Assembly (NCBI GenBank): GCA_964386705.1
Contig: CAYLTY010000276.1
Span: 1 to 10,613, forward strand
Direction of reading: 5' to 3'
Source of the DNA: AM-0621 sp964386705
GTDB lineage: Bacteria; Planctomycetota; Planctomycetia; Planctomycetales; Planctomycetaceae
Length of the DNA stretch: 10,613 bases
Below the pieces are notes generated by a model. That model saw nothing but the letters and a program-made list of their open reading frames with translations. It did no database searches and was not told where the DNA came from. How positions within the stretch are numbered: the stretch's first letter is position 1; each line of letters begins with the position of its first letter. This document shows, one piece after another, positions 1 through 6,819 of this stretch. The position numbers were made by a program, and so were the translations under genes.

Positions 1-1052
1 TCTCCCGCTGCGTAGGCGGCCGCGACCGCGTTGCGGTAGATCATGAAAGACAACGCACCCCCCGGAATGGGCTGCTTCAGGAACTCGATTACCAGCGACG
101 TTGAGTCGCCGGTCGAACCGCTATTCGTCGCATCGGCACCGTCGCCCACCACGACAGGCTTTCCACTGACCGTGAGCGCCCGTGCGACAACTTTGTCCGG
201 CGCGAAGCGTTCGACATCTTCCATCACGTGTCGCAGGTTCCACGCATCTTTGGCAATGTCGTCGATGACCTTCTGCCATTCGGGCGAACCAGACTTCGTT
301 GTGAGCGTGTAGGTCCAGCCGAGTTCCGGTTGGTCATACCAGGGCATCGCCATGTAGAGGCAGGCACTCAACACATCGGGATGTCGCTCGAGTTCTTCGA
401 GTCGTCGATAGAGCGGCGCCGGTGGTCCCACGAACGTGTTGTGACTTTCGGCAGCCGTGATCATCGGCAGCTTGCGAACGAGCGTCGTCGGCTTCTTTCC
501 GGAATTCAGCAACCAGTTCAGTGCCCGCGCAGCGCGAGCAGCTGTTTGAGGTCCATCCACGTGCGGACTGGTGTGATAACCGGACAGCACGTCCGCACTC
601 TGCATCATCTGAAGCGTGATGTTGGCATGCAGGTCGAGCGATCCGACAACAGGAATGTCAGGCCCGACAACATCGCGTGTGAGCTTCAACAACGTGCCCG
701 TGACATCGGGATCATCTTCCGCACACAGCGCCCCGTGCAACGTGAGGTAAACGCCGTCCACCTTGCCGACGGCCTGCAGTCGTTCCACGAAGGTCTCTTT
801 GATGCGCTTCCAAGTTCCCGCTTCGATTGAACCCGAAGGCCAGCACCCGAAACGTGCCAAGCCCGGATATTCCGCTTGAGGTTGCAGCTTGCGGAACTCT
901 TCGAGGAACCCGGAAAGCTCTCCGGTTTGACCGAACCGTTCGACGACCTCATCTCCATACGCGATCCCCATCGCTTCGAAGTCGGACCAACGCGTGACTT
1001 GTGGATTGAATGTATTCGTCTCCTGCCAACACTGTCCGACCGCGATACGCAT
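1..1052 (-). CDS. M81 family metallopeptidase (MlrC-like), C-terminus beyond window
   Basis: The frame is open from the ATG at 1052 to the left edge, giving 350 residues without a stop. The protein begins MRIAVGQCWQETNTFNP, which matches the N-terminal signature of the M81/MlrC family (DUF1485). MlrC is the zinc peptidase that cleaves the linear tetrapeptide in microcystin breakdown; most family members have unknown substrates. Likely metal ligands are Asp140 and His142 in SLDLHAN and His164 in TSPHVD, the DxH plus 22-residue pattern of the family. Glu11 lies in ETNTF, and His106 lies in LTLHGAL. The C-terminal MlrC domain begins near residue 290, with the glycine-rich stretch DGADATNSGSTGDST at 304-318. 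Family members are roughly 500 residues, so about 150 are missing. The start is supported by CGGAG seven bases upstream, and no alternative in-frame ATG, GTG or TTG occurs before the upstream stop. No signal peptide is seen, so it is probably cytoplasmic. It follows the M24 gene by 46 bases and is likely cotranscribed. The family call is firm; the substrate is unknown. Confidence 0.9.
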   Translation of the reverse strand, partial: MRIAVGQCWQETNTFNPQVTRWSDFEAMGIAYGDEVVERFGQTGELSGFLEEFRKLQPQAEYPGLARFGCWPSGSIEAGTWKRIKETFVERLQAVGKVDGVYLTLHGALCAEDDPDVTGTLLKLTRDVVGPDIPVVGSLDLHANITLQMMQSADVLSGYHTSPHVDGPQTAARAARALNWLLNSGKKPTTLVRKLPMITAAESHNTFVGPPAPLYRRLEELERHPDVLSACLYMAMPWYDQPELGWTYTLTTKSGSPEWQKVIDDIAKDAWNLRHVMEDVERFAPDKVVARALTVSGKPVVVGDGADATNSGSTGDSTSLVIEFLKQPIPGGALSFMIYRNAVAAAYAAG

Positions 1053-1098
1053 GGTGTGCTCCGAGTTGAGTGAGAGGCAGCAATGGATGACTTAGGAC

Positions 1099-2289
1099 TC
1101 AATACTTCGCCAAGATCGGAACGATCTCCGTCTGCAATTCACCACCGGTTACGTGCACTTTGCCCGTCGAATCGATGAAGACGTCGATCTCGCTACGGAC
1201 GCCGAACTCGGGCAGATAAATGCCGGGCTCGACGGAGAAGCAAGTGTTGCGCATCACCAGCCGCTCTTCGCGCGTTTCCAGGTTGTCCATGTTAGCGCCG
1301 TTGCCATGCACCTCCTGGCCAATGCTGTGCCCCGTGCGGTGCACGAAGTATTCACCATAGCCAGCATCTTCGATCACCTGACGGCAGGCATTATCGACTT
1401 CCCAGCCGCGCAACGGACGATTTGCGGCGTAAGCGTCCCGTACCGTTTTGATCGCCGCGTCGCGCGCTGCCGCGACGATCTTGAAGATCTTCGCATAAGT
1501 GTCCGGCACATTTTGGCCAACGAAACCGGTGCGAGTCAGATCGCTGTAGACCGATCGCGGTCGATCGCATTTGGCCCATAGATCCACCAGCACGAAGTCG
1601 CCTTCGCGAATCTGAGTATCTCCGTTGGCGCCGGTTTCAAAGTGAGGGTCTCCGCTATGCGGTCCGACTCCCACAATCGGCGGGTGGTAGGTCGTCAGGC
1701 CGTTACGATGGAAGTGGTCCATGATTGCTTGCTGCACTGCAACTTCGCTGCTGTAGCCTCGCGAGCGAACTTGATCGGCGATCAGCTTCCAAGCCACCTC
1801 ATACGCTGAGTTCGTATGCACGGCAGCTTCCTGATGCGAACGCCACTGGTCGTCGTCCCAAGTCGCTTCGAAGGACTGAATCAGGTCACCTGACGGAACC
1901 ACTTCAATGCCACAACTGCGCACGAATTCAATCGTGCCGCCGTCGACTCGCGAGATGTAGGGATTCGAAACGCCGGGCGCGTACTCCATCGCCACGCGTT
2001 TGTGCCCCTTCAGGATGGTGCGAATGCTCTCTTCAAGAACTTGCCACTTGAGATACACAACCTTGCTGCCGGGCAGATGGTCGAGAGCTCCCGATTCAAT
2101 GCGATGCACCAGCTTGATGGGCTGGCCTTCGCGCGGGATGCAGTAGAAGAAGCGGCGCGATCCCATTTGATCCGGCGCCAGATCGAGAACCCGTCGCGCG
2201 AGGATATTGCTGCCGCGAAAATCATAGAGCAGCCAGGCGTCTAGTTTCTGTTCCGCCAGAGCCGCTTGAATGCGAGCGAGATCAAACAT
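1099..2289 (-). CDS. M24 family metallopeptidase (Xaa-Pro aminopeptidase/creatinase-like)
   Basis: This 396-residue protein has the two-domain layout of prolidase, aminopeptidase P and creatinase. An N-terminal creatinase-type domain (about residues 1-140) precedes the pita-bread catalytic domain (about 150-390). The five expected metal ligands are visible: Asp236 in VLVDLWAK, Asp250 in YSDLTRT, His321 in TGHSIG, Glu354 in SVEPGIY and Glu367 in RSEIDVF. The full set argues for an active dinuclear metal hydrolase rather than a metal-free creatinase. The two Asp ligands are 14 residues apart, against the usual 11 or so, because of a small insertion after DLW. The expected reaction is removal of an N-terminal residue before proline or cleavage of X-Pro dipeptides; the exact substrate cannot be told. 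The ATG at 2289 is preferred because GGAG lies eight bases upstream. An in-frame GTG at 2298 would add three residues but overlaps that site. There is no signal peptide. It is the first gene of a probable two-gene operon with the M81 gene. Confidence 0.92.
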   Translation of the reverse strand: MFDLARIQAALAEQKLDAWLLYDFRGSNILARRVLDLAPDQMGSRRFFYCIPREGQPIKLVHRIESGALDHLPGSKVVYLKWQVLEESIRTILKGHKRVAMEYAPGVSNPYISRVDGGTIEFVRSCGIEVVPSGDLIQSFEATWDDDQWRSHQEAAVHTNSAYEVAWKLIADQVRSRGYSSEVAVQQAIMDHFHRNGLTTYHPPIVGVGPHSGDPHFETGANGDTQIREGDFVLVDLWAKCDRPRSVYSDLTRTGFVGQNVPDTYAKIFKIVAAARDAAIKTVRDAYAANRPLRGWEVDNACRQVIEDAGYGEYFVHRTGHSIGQEVHGNGANMDNLETREERLVMRNTCFSVEPGIYLPEFGVRSEIDVFIDSTGKVHVTGGELQTEIVPILAKY

Positions 2290-2443
2290 GGTGTCCACTC
2301 CGATTGGTCAGGTTGCAGCGTGACTACGAACAATGTTGTGGATCTTGGCTCCAAGCTCCAGCTTACGAGCGGGACAGCCGCGTCGGGCTCGCCTATGTTA
2401 TGGCTTCGCTGCGTGTTGTCTGGTCTGTTGAGGGAGTTTCGGC
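2290..2443. promoter_or_regulatory. Divergent intergenic region between the M24 and DUF1501 genes
   Basis: These 154 bases separate two genes transcribed away from each other, so both promoters should lie here or overlap the gene starts. The M24 ribosome binding site (GGAG on the minus strand, just above 2289) and the DUF1501 site (GAGGGAG at 2430-2436) mark the two ends. I see no convincing sigma-70 -35/-10 pair on either strand, which is common in planctomycete DNA. The role is inferred from geometry only. Confidence 0.4.
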
Positions 2444-3847
2444 ATGTCGTTGCCCGCGTTTCATCCGAGCCGTCGCGGCTTCCTGCGTTCGTCTGTTGCG
2501 GCATCTGCCCTGATGTCGGGATTGGTGAGCGAACTGCTGGCGGAATCTTCTTCCAACGACCCGCTGGCTCCGAAGCAACCGCACTTCCCCGCCAAGGCCA
2601 AGCACCTGATCGTGCTGTTTATGAGCGGTGGCGTGTCGCACGTGGACTCGTTCGACCATAAGCCGCTGTTGTGGAAAGATCACGGCAAGCAAGTCACGCT
2701 CGACCATCCGGAAACCAAGAACCGACCGGGCTACGAGAAGCTGTTCCTGAAGCAGCCTCAATGGGAATTCAAGCCGCGCGGCGAAAGCGGGGTGATGGTC
2801 AGCGATCTATTCCCTCACATGGCGAACCGTATGGACGACATCGCGCTCATCCGCTCGATGCATACGTCGCATTCCAATCACTACAACGCCACTCTGGGGA
2901 TGCACACGGGCTCGTTCACGTTTGGCCGCCCCAGCCTCGGCTCATGGGTGAGCTACGGGCTCGGTACTGAAAATCGCAACCTGCCATCGTTTGTGGCGAT
3001 CTCACCGTTCACGCCCTACGCGGGCACTCAGGTTTGGGCTTCCGACTTTCTGCCTCCAGAACATCAGGGCACGCGCATTATGCCTGGGCCTGAACCAATG
3101 CCAAACCTGGCGCGACGCGTGCCCGAGCAACGTCAGCAGATGGAGTTGGCAGCGCTGGACCGACTCAATCGCAAGCACCTGACTGCAACCGGCGCTGATG
3201 CGGGACTCGCCGCGCGTATGCGATCTTTTGAGACCGCGTTCGGCATGCAGATGGAGATGCCGGAAGTCTTTGACCTTTCGCGGGAGACGGCCAGCACACT
3301 GAACCTCTACGGCATGCAGCCCGGACAAAATTCCGGCTTCGGCTGGCAGTGCCTCGTGGCTCGCCGCCTGATTGAACGCGGCGTGCGGATTGTGGAACTG
3401 ATCGACGTCGGCTCGTCAGGAAACTGGGACGCTCATGGCGACATGCTGACTCACAACCCGCTGGCCAGGAATGTCGATCAACCCATGGCGGGCTTGCTGC
3501 AGGACCTCAAGCAGCGCGGCTTGTTCGACGAAACACTCGTCGTGTGGACGACCGAATTCGGACGCACTCCGTTCAATAATTCCGCTGATGCCAAGGGCCG
3601 AGAGCATCATTCATGGGCCTTTTCCTCTTGGCTGGCCGGTGCCGGCGTGAAGCGCGGCGTGGCCTACGGCAACACCGATGAACACGGCATGCGCGCCGCC
3701 GAGAACCCGGTGCACGTGCACGACTTCCATGCCACGATTCTGCATCTACTCGGCATGAATCATGAACAACTCACCTATCGGCACAGTGGTCGCGACTACC
3801 GCCTGACAGATGTGGCCGGTCACGTTGTGAACGACGTACTCGCATGA
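2444..3847 (+). CDS. DUF1501 domain-containing protein, Tat-exported
   Basis: The 467-residue protein starts with a clear twin-arginine signal, SRRGFLR at residues 9-15. A short hydrophobic stretch follows (about 17-32), so it should be exported folded. The body matches DUF1501 along its length. It has LFMSGGVSHVDSFD (about 58-71), a central helical region, TEFGRTP (about 370-376), GREHH and the WLAGAGVKRG motif that follows it, and a C-terminal VHDFHATILHLLG. DUF1501 proteins resemble the alkaline phosphatase/sulfatase superfamily, but their reaction is not established. The many His and Asp residues in the conserved motifs fit a metal-dependent hydrolase. The length is normal for the family. 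The start is well supported by GAGGGAG seven bases upstream. In planctomycetes this family usually sits just downstream of a DUF1549/DUF1553 cytochrome-c-type gene. Here that partner is absent, and the upstream neighbour is a divergent peptidase gene. The family call is firm; the function is unknown. Confidence 0.93.
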   Translation: MSLPAFHPSRRGFLRSSVAASALMSGLVSELLAESSSNDPLAPKQPHFPAKAKHLIVLFMSGGVSHVDSFDHKPLLWKDHGKQVTLDHPETKNRPGYEKLFLKQPQWEFKPRGESGVMVSDLFPHMANRMDDIALIRSMHTSHSNHYNATLGMHTGSFTFGRPSLGSWVSYGLGTENRNLPSFVAISPFTPYAGTQVWASDFLPPEHQGTRIMPGPEPMPNLARRVPEQRQQMELAALDRLNRKHLTATGADAGLAARMRSFETAFGMQMEMPEVFDLSRETASTLNLYGMQPGQNSGFGWQCLVARRLIERGVRIVELIDVGSSGNWDAHGDMLTHNPLARNVDQPMAGLLQDLKQRGLFDETLVVWTTEFGRTPFNNSADAKGREHHSWAFSSWLAGAGVKRGVAYGNTDEHGMRAAENPVHVHDFHATILHLLGMNHEQLTYRHSGRDYRLTDVAGHVVNDVLA

Positions 3848-3855
3848 TGCTCCTG

Positions 3856-3919
3856 TAGCCTGGACGCCTCGTCCGGGCATGCATCGACAGGGAATAGCCC
3901 GGACGGGGCGTGCAGGCTA
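3856..3919. repeat. Imperfect inverted repeat, REP-like hairpin (possible terminator)
   Basis: Two 23-base arms (3856-3878 and 3897-3919) are complementary at 21 of 23 positions and flank an 18-base loop. The outer edge reads TAGCCTGGACGCC and the inner edge GTCCGGGC. The element begins eight bases after the DUF1501 stop codon. It could end that transcript, but there is no T-tract after the stem on either strand, so it is not a classic intrinsic terminator. The symmetric, GC-rich form with TAGCC/GGCTA ends resembles repeat families dispersed in planctomycete genomes (from memory). The following 155 bases, up to the SGNH gene, show only the leader element at 4054. Confidence 0.75.
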
Positions 3920-4053
3920 TGGAGTCTGTTGAACTCGATTGATTCGGCCGTTGCGGAATCGCGCTCTGACTCGGCTTCGCTTTGGCTTCGACGGCGGACT
4001 GCTTATCGTCGCGGTTTTAAGCGGTGAAGTTACTGCTTCAACACTCGACGAAC

Positions 4054-4067
4054 TTTGCATTGAGGAA
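4054..4067 (+). promoter_or_regulatory. Ribosome binding site leader of the SGNH gene, shared with DUF1080
   Basis: The sequence TTTGCATTGAGGAA contains the Shine-Dalgarno core GAGGAA and ends seven bases before the ATG at 4075. The same 14-mer, with one change, lies at 5682-5695 at the identical distance from the DUF1080 start. This supports both start choices over the longer GTG-initiated frames. The part beyond the Shine-Dalgarno core has no assigned role. Confidence 0.55.
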
Positions 4068-4074
4068 CTTGCTG

Positions 4075-5370
4075 ATGAAGTTGCGCAGATCATTGCGGAC
4101 GTGGGCCGTCGTTGCGGCGTTGGCGGTGTGTGGTCGCATGGCCGAGGGCCTGCAAGCAGCGGACTCGGTGCTCACTCCGGGATCGCGCGTGGGCATCGTG
4201 GGTGACTCGATCACCGAGCAGAAGCTCTACAGCAAATACATGGAGTGCTACCTGCTGGCCTGCTCGGGCGTCTCGGACGTCAAAGTCTTTCAGTATGGCT
4301 GGAGCGGCGAGCGTGCTCCCGGCTTCGCGGCTCGCGCAGAGAACGATCTGGCTGGCTTCAAGCCAACGCTGGTCACGCTGTGCTACGGCATGAACGATGG
4401 CAGCTATGTGCCCTTTAATGACAACATCGGCAACACCTATGAAGCCGGCATGCGGGACATCCTAAAACGCCTCGAAAATGTGGGGGTGAAGACGGTCGTG
4501 CTCGGTTCGCCGGGAGCGGTCGACACCAAATTCTTTGGACCTCGTCCTGCATTCGGCGAAAAGAACTCGGCCGAGGGGTACAACGATAACCTCGCCCACT
4601 TGCGCGACATCGACAAGAAGCTCGCGGCCGAAAAGAAGCAGCCCTTCGCGAACGTGCATGATGCGATGATCGACGCCATGAAGAAGGCCAAAGCCGGTCT
4701 CGGCGATGACTATGACGTCTGCGGTCGTGATGGCTTCCACCCCGGTCCGAACGGGCAGCTCATCATGGCTTATGCCTTCCTGAAGGGCATCGGCGTGGAT
4801 GGCAACATTGGCGAGATCTCGGTGGATCTGTCAGGCAAGGCGACCGTGACCCAAGGTCACAAAGTGCTCTCCGCTGCGGGCGGCAAAGTCGAACTGGAAA
4901 GCACCCGCTGGCCGTTCTGCTTTGAAGGCGATGCCAAGAGCTCCGGCGGGACACGCAGCATCGTGCCGTTCCTGCCCTTCAATGAAGACCTCAATCGGCT
5001 GGTGTTGAAGGTGAAAGGCGTGACTGCCGCCAAGGCGAAAGTCACGTGGGGCAACGAAACTAAAGAGTTCTCGAAAGAACAACTCGAGAAGGGCATCAAC
5101 CTCACCGCTGAGTTTCCTCAGACGCCGTTCGACGGTGCCTTCAGCAAGCTCAGCGGAGCTGTCGGCAACAAGCAGAACTTCGAGACCTACATCATCAAGA
5201 GCATGATCACGAACTTCCGCTTCCTGCCGGGTGAAGTGAAGAGCGACAAGGAAGCCGCCGACGCTGTGGCGACGCTGACCAGCCGCCTGCACGCGCGTCA
5301 GCAGCAACTCGACGCTGAAGCTCGTGGGACTCTGGGACCGGTGAAGCACACCGTGACCATCTCGCAGTAG
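4075..5370 (+). CDS. Secreted SGNH/GDSL-type esterase-like protein
   Basis: This 431-residue protein has the conserved blocks of the SGNH hydrolase fold. The nucleophile is Ser45 in GDSITEQ (block I), oxyanion residues are Gly78 in GWSGER (block II) and Asn107 in YGMNDG (block III), and the Asp219/His222 pair lies in GRDGFHPGPNG (block V). All catalytic residues are present, so an active esterase or carbohydrate deacetylase-type enzyme is likely; the substrate is unknown. Residues 1-29 form a Sec signal peptide: MKLRRSLRT, then a hydrophobic core, ending near LQAAD. The SGNH domain spans about 33-240. The remaining 190 residues are an uncharacterised C-terminal region that looks beta-rich, then ends in a charged helical stretch (DKEAADAVATLTSRLHARQQ). 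The ATG at 4075 is chosen over an in-frame GTG at 4024 because it has GAGGAA at good spacing and places the signal peptide at the N-terminus. It lies 227 bases after DUF1501 and 332 before DUF1080, both also exported. Confidence 0.88.
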   Translation: MKLRRSLRTWAVVAALAVCGRMAEGLQAADSVLTPGSRVGIVGDSITEQKLYSKYMECYLLACSGVSDVKVFQYGWSGERAPGFAARAENDLAGFKPTLVTLCYGMNDGSYVPFNDNIGNTYEAGMRDILKRLENVGVKTVVLGSPGAVDTKFFGPRPAFGEKNSAEGYNDNLAHLRDIDKKLAAEKKQPFANVHDAMIDAMKKAKAGLGDDYDVCGRDGFHPGPNGQLIMAYAFLKGIGVDGNIGEISVDLSGKATVTQGHKVLSAAGGKVELESTRWPFCFEGDAKSSGGTRSIVPFLPFNEDLNRLVLKVKGVTAAKAKVTWGNETKEFSKEQLEKGINLTAEFPQTPFDGAFSKLSGAVGNKQNFETYIIKSMITNFRFLPGEVKSDKEAADAVATLTSRLHARQQQLDAEARGTLGPVKHTVTISQ

Positions 5371-5401
5371 CCTGTCGCGCCAGCATCTTGATTAATACCG
5401 T

Positions 5402-5448
5402 GACCGCGAGGAGCGGCTCTTGTTCCCGAGAGCCAGCCCTTCGCGGTC
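5402..5448 (+). terminator. Strong hairpin downstream of the SGNH gene
   Basis: The arms 5402-5420 and 5429-5448 pair along nearly their full length (GACCGCGA with TCGCGGTC at the base, GGCTCT with AGAGCC at the top) around the 8-base loop TGTTCCCG. The hairpin starts 31 bases after the SGNH stop codon, the usual place for a transcript end. Only a weak T-rich stretch (GTTTAT) follows, so its terminator role is inferred from position and stem strength. Confidence 0.55.
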
Positions 5449-5483
5449 GCGGTCGTTTATGCCCTGAATCGAGAACGACCGCG
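5448..5483. repeat. Second inverted repeat abutting the first hairpin
   Basis: CGCGGTCGTT at 5448-5457 is perfectly complementary to AACGACCGCG at 5474-5483, with a 16-base loop. Its left arm repeats the GCGGTC sequence that ends the first hairpin. The two structures could therefore exchange partners and form alternative foldings. No function is known. Confidence 0.5.
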
Positions 5484-5681
5484 TGATGTCAGGCGACTGG
5501 CGGCCATCCAACACTGTGCTGAAACAGTGCGGCGCGTTGAAAGGCTGGCTCGGCAGGCGTCTAATCTCGCCTGGTCCTGGTCTTTGTAGACGCGGGAAGC
5601 CGACCGTGCGGCAATTGAGGTCAGTTCGTCACCTGCGGTGTGAACTGTCAGCAACGTGCGGCCGGTAGTCGCTCACTGACT

Positions 5682-5695
5682 TTTGCATCGAGGAA
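5682..5695 (+). promoter_or_regulatory. Ribosome binding site leader of the DUF1080 gene
   Basis: TTTGCATCGAGGAA differs by one base from the element before the SGNH gene. It ends seven bases before the ATG at 5703, the same spacing as there. It contains the GAGGAA Shine-Dalgarno core and decides the start in favour of 5703 over the in-frame GTG at 5640. Confidence 0.55.
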
Positions 5696-5702
5696 GCTGC
5701 GC

Positions 5703-6710
5703 ATGGTTCGCCGAAAGTTCTTGCTGACAATAGGTGCGTGCAGTTTGGCGCTGTGTCTTACCAACAGCCTGCCAGCTCAGGAAAAGAAGCCCGGTAACTG
5801 GGCCGCGTTGAACGAGAAGGAAGCGGGAGCTGACTTCCAGATTCAAGGCGAATACGCGGGAGAACTCCCCGGCAAGGACGGCAATCTGAAGTGGGGCGTG
5901 CAGGTCATTGCGCGCGGCGACGGCAAGTTCCACGCGGTCGCTTATCCCGGCGGCCTGCCCGGCGATGGCTGGGAAGGTAAAGAGAAGATCGAGACCGACG
6001 GCCAGCTGAGCGGCAACACCGTGCGATTCTCTGATCCTGAGAAAGGGTCAGGTGAAATCAGCGGTGGCAAGATGACCATCTTCAACAAAGACAACGAGAA
6101 GATCGGCGAACTCACGAAGGTCCTTCGCAAGAGCCCGACCGAAGGCAAGAAAGCCCCGGAAGGCGCGGTGGTCCTGTTTGATGGCAAGTCACCCGACGCC
6201 TTCAAGAATGGACGTGTCACGGAAGATGGTCTGCTGATGCAGGGCATCATGTCCAAGCAGACATTCCAGAGCTTCTCGCTGCATCTGGAGTTTCAGCTCT
6301 CGTTCATGCCGTATGCGAGCGGGCAGGGGCGAGCCAACAGCGGTTGCTACATGCAGGGCCGTTATGAAACTCAGATACTGGACTCGTTCGGTCTGAAGGG
6401 CGAGCACAACGAATGCGGTGGCATCTACACCGTCAAGAATCCGTCCGTGAATATGTGCTTCCCGCCGCTGTCGTGGCAGACGTACGACGTCGAATACACG
6501 GCGCCGAAGTACGACAAGGACGGCAAGAAGACAGAGAATGCCCGCATCACGTTGCTGCACAATGGAGTGAAGGTGCAGGACAACGTCGAAGTTCCCAAAG
6601 GCACGACGGCGCATCCGACTCCGGAAGGTCCAGAACCGGGACCGATCTACATTCAGGATCACGGCAACCCGATTCGCTTCCGCAACATCTGGATTGTTCC
6701 GAAGTCGTAA
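5703..6710 (+). CDS. Secreted DUF1080 (3-keto-disaccharide hydrolase-like) protein
   Basis: The 335-residue protein opens with a Sec signal peptide: MVRRK, a hydrophobic core, and a likely cut after LPA near residue 25. An N-terminal beta-rich region follows (about 30-145), of a type often seen before DUF1080 in planctomycetes. The DUF1080 domain, a concanavalin-like jelly roll, covers about 155-335. Its hallmarks are VVLFDGKSPDAF (157-167), NSGCYMQGRYETQILDSFG (212-230), GGIYTVKNPSVN (239-250), WQTYDVEYTAPKYD (258-271), ARITLLHNGVKVQ (280-292) and GPIYIQDHGNPIRFRNIW (313-330). Pfam names the family 3-keto-disaccharide hydrolase from work on 3-keto-glycoside cleavage, so a role in extracytoplasmic sugar breakdown is plausible. 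The sequence does not show which sugar. The start at 5703 is set by GAGGAA upstream and by the signal peptide; the longer GTG form at 5640 would bury the signal 21 residues in. The gene ends 16 bases before a perfect palindrome and converges on the coiled-coil gene. Confidence 0.92.
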   Translation: MVRRKFLLTIGACSLALCLTNSLPAQEKKPGNWAALNEKEAGADFQIQGEYAGELPGKDGNLKWGVQVIARGDGKFHAVAYPGGLPGDGWEGKEKIETDGQLSGNTVRFSDPEKGSGEISGGKMTIFNKDNEKIGELTKVLRKSPTEGKKAPEGAVVLFDGKSPDAFKNGRVTEDGLLMQGIMSKQTFQSFSLHLEFQLSFMPYASGQGRANSGCYMQGRYETQILDSFGLKGEHNECGGIYTVKNPSVNMCFPPLSWQTYDVEYTAPKYDKDGKKTENARITLLHNGVKVQDNVEVPKGTTAHPTPEGPEPGPIYIQDHGNPIRFRNIWIVPKS

Positions 6711-6725
6711 CCCCAGCGCAGAACC

Positions 6726-6755
6726 GCGCGAGTCTCGACCGGTCGAGACTCGCGC
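6726..6755. terminator. Perfect 30-base palindrome between convergent genes, likely bidirectional terminator
   Basis: The half GCGCGAGTCTCGACC (6726-6740) is followed directly by its exact reverse complement (6741-6755), with no spacer and no mismatch. It lies in the 109 bases between two genes that converge, 15 bases after the DUF1080 stop and 64 bases after the coiled-coil stop. As RNA, either strand would form a stem of about 13 pairs with a tetraloop. No T-tract follows on either side, so bidirectional termination or transcript-end protection is inferred from position. A protein-binding site is also possible. Confidence 0.6.
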
Positions 6756-6819
6756 CCCCTGCGGTCTGTTCAAAGTGTCGCGCCAGCCGCCCTGCTCGGC
6801 CGGCGCCTGCACCGGACAC

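Larger units (their letters stand above)
5371..5702. other. Intergenic region with tandem hairpins, SGNH to DUF1080
   Basis: These 332 bases contain no convincing gene. The first third holds two adjacent inverted repeats (5402-5448 and 5448-5483), described separately. A short 6-base stem with sequence CACTGT/ACAGTG occurs at 5512-5529. The last 21 bases hold the shared leader and ribosome binding site of the DUF1080 gene. A promoter for DUF1080 probably lies in the 5490-5680 part, but no clear -35/-10 pair is visible. Confidence 0.5.

Noticed and set aside
228..830. Plus-strand frame of 200 codons at the left end
   Set aside because: It lies wholly opposite the M81 gene, whose protein motifs are clear in the minus-strand frame.
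686..1102. Minus-strand frame of 138 codons overlapping the M81 start
   Set aside because: It is in a different frame from the M81 gene, has an Arg/Ser-rich out-of-frame composition and no family features.
5483..5668. Plus-strand frame of 61 codons between SGNH and DUF1080
   Set aside because: It has no good ribosome binding site and an Arg/Gly/Cys-rich random composition, and it ends inside the DUF1080 leader region.
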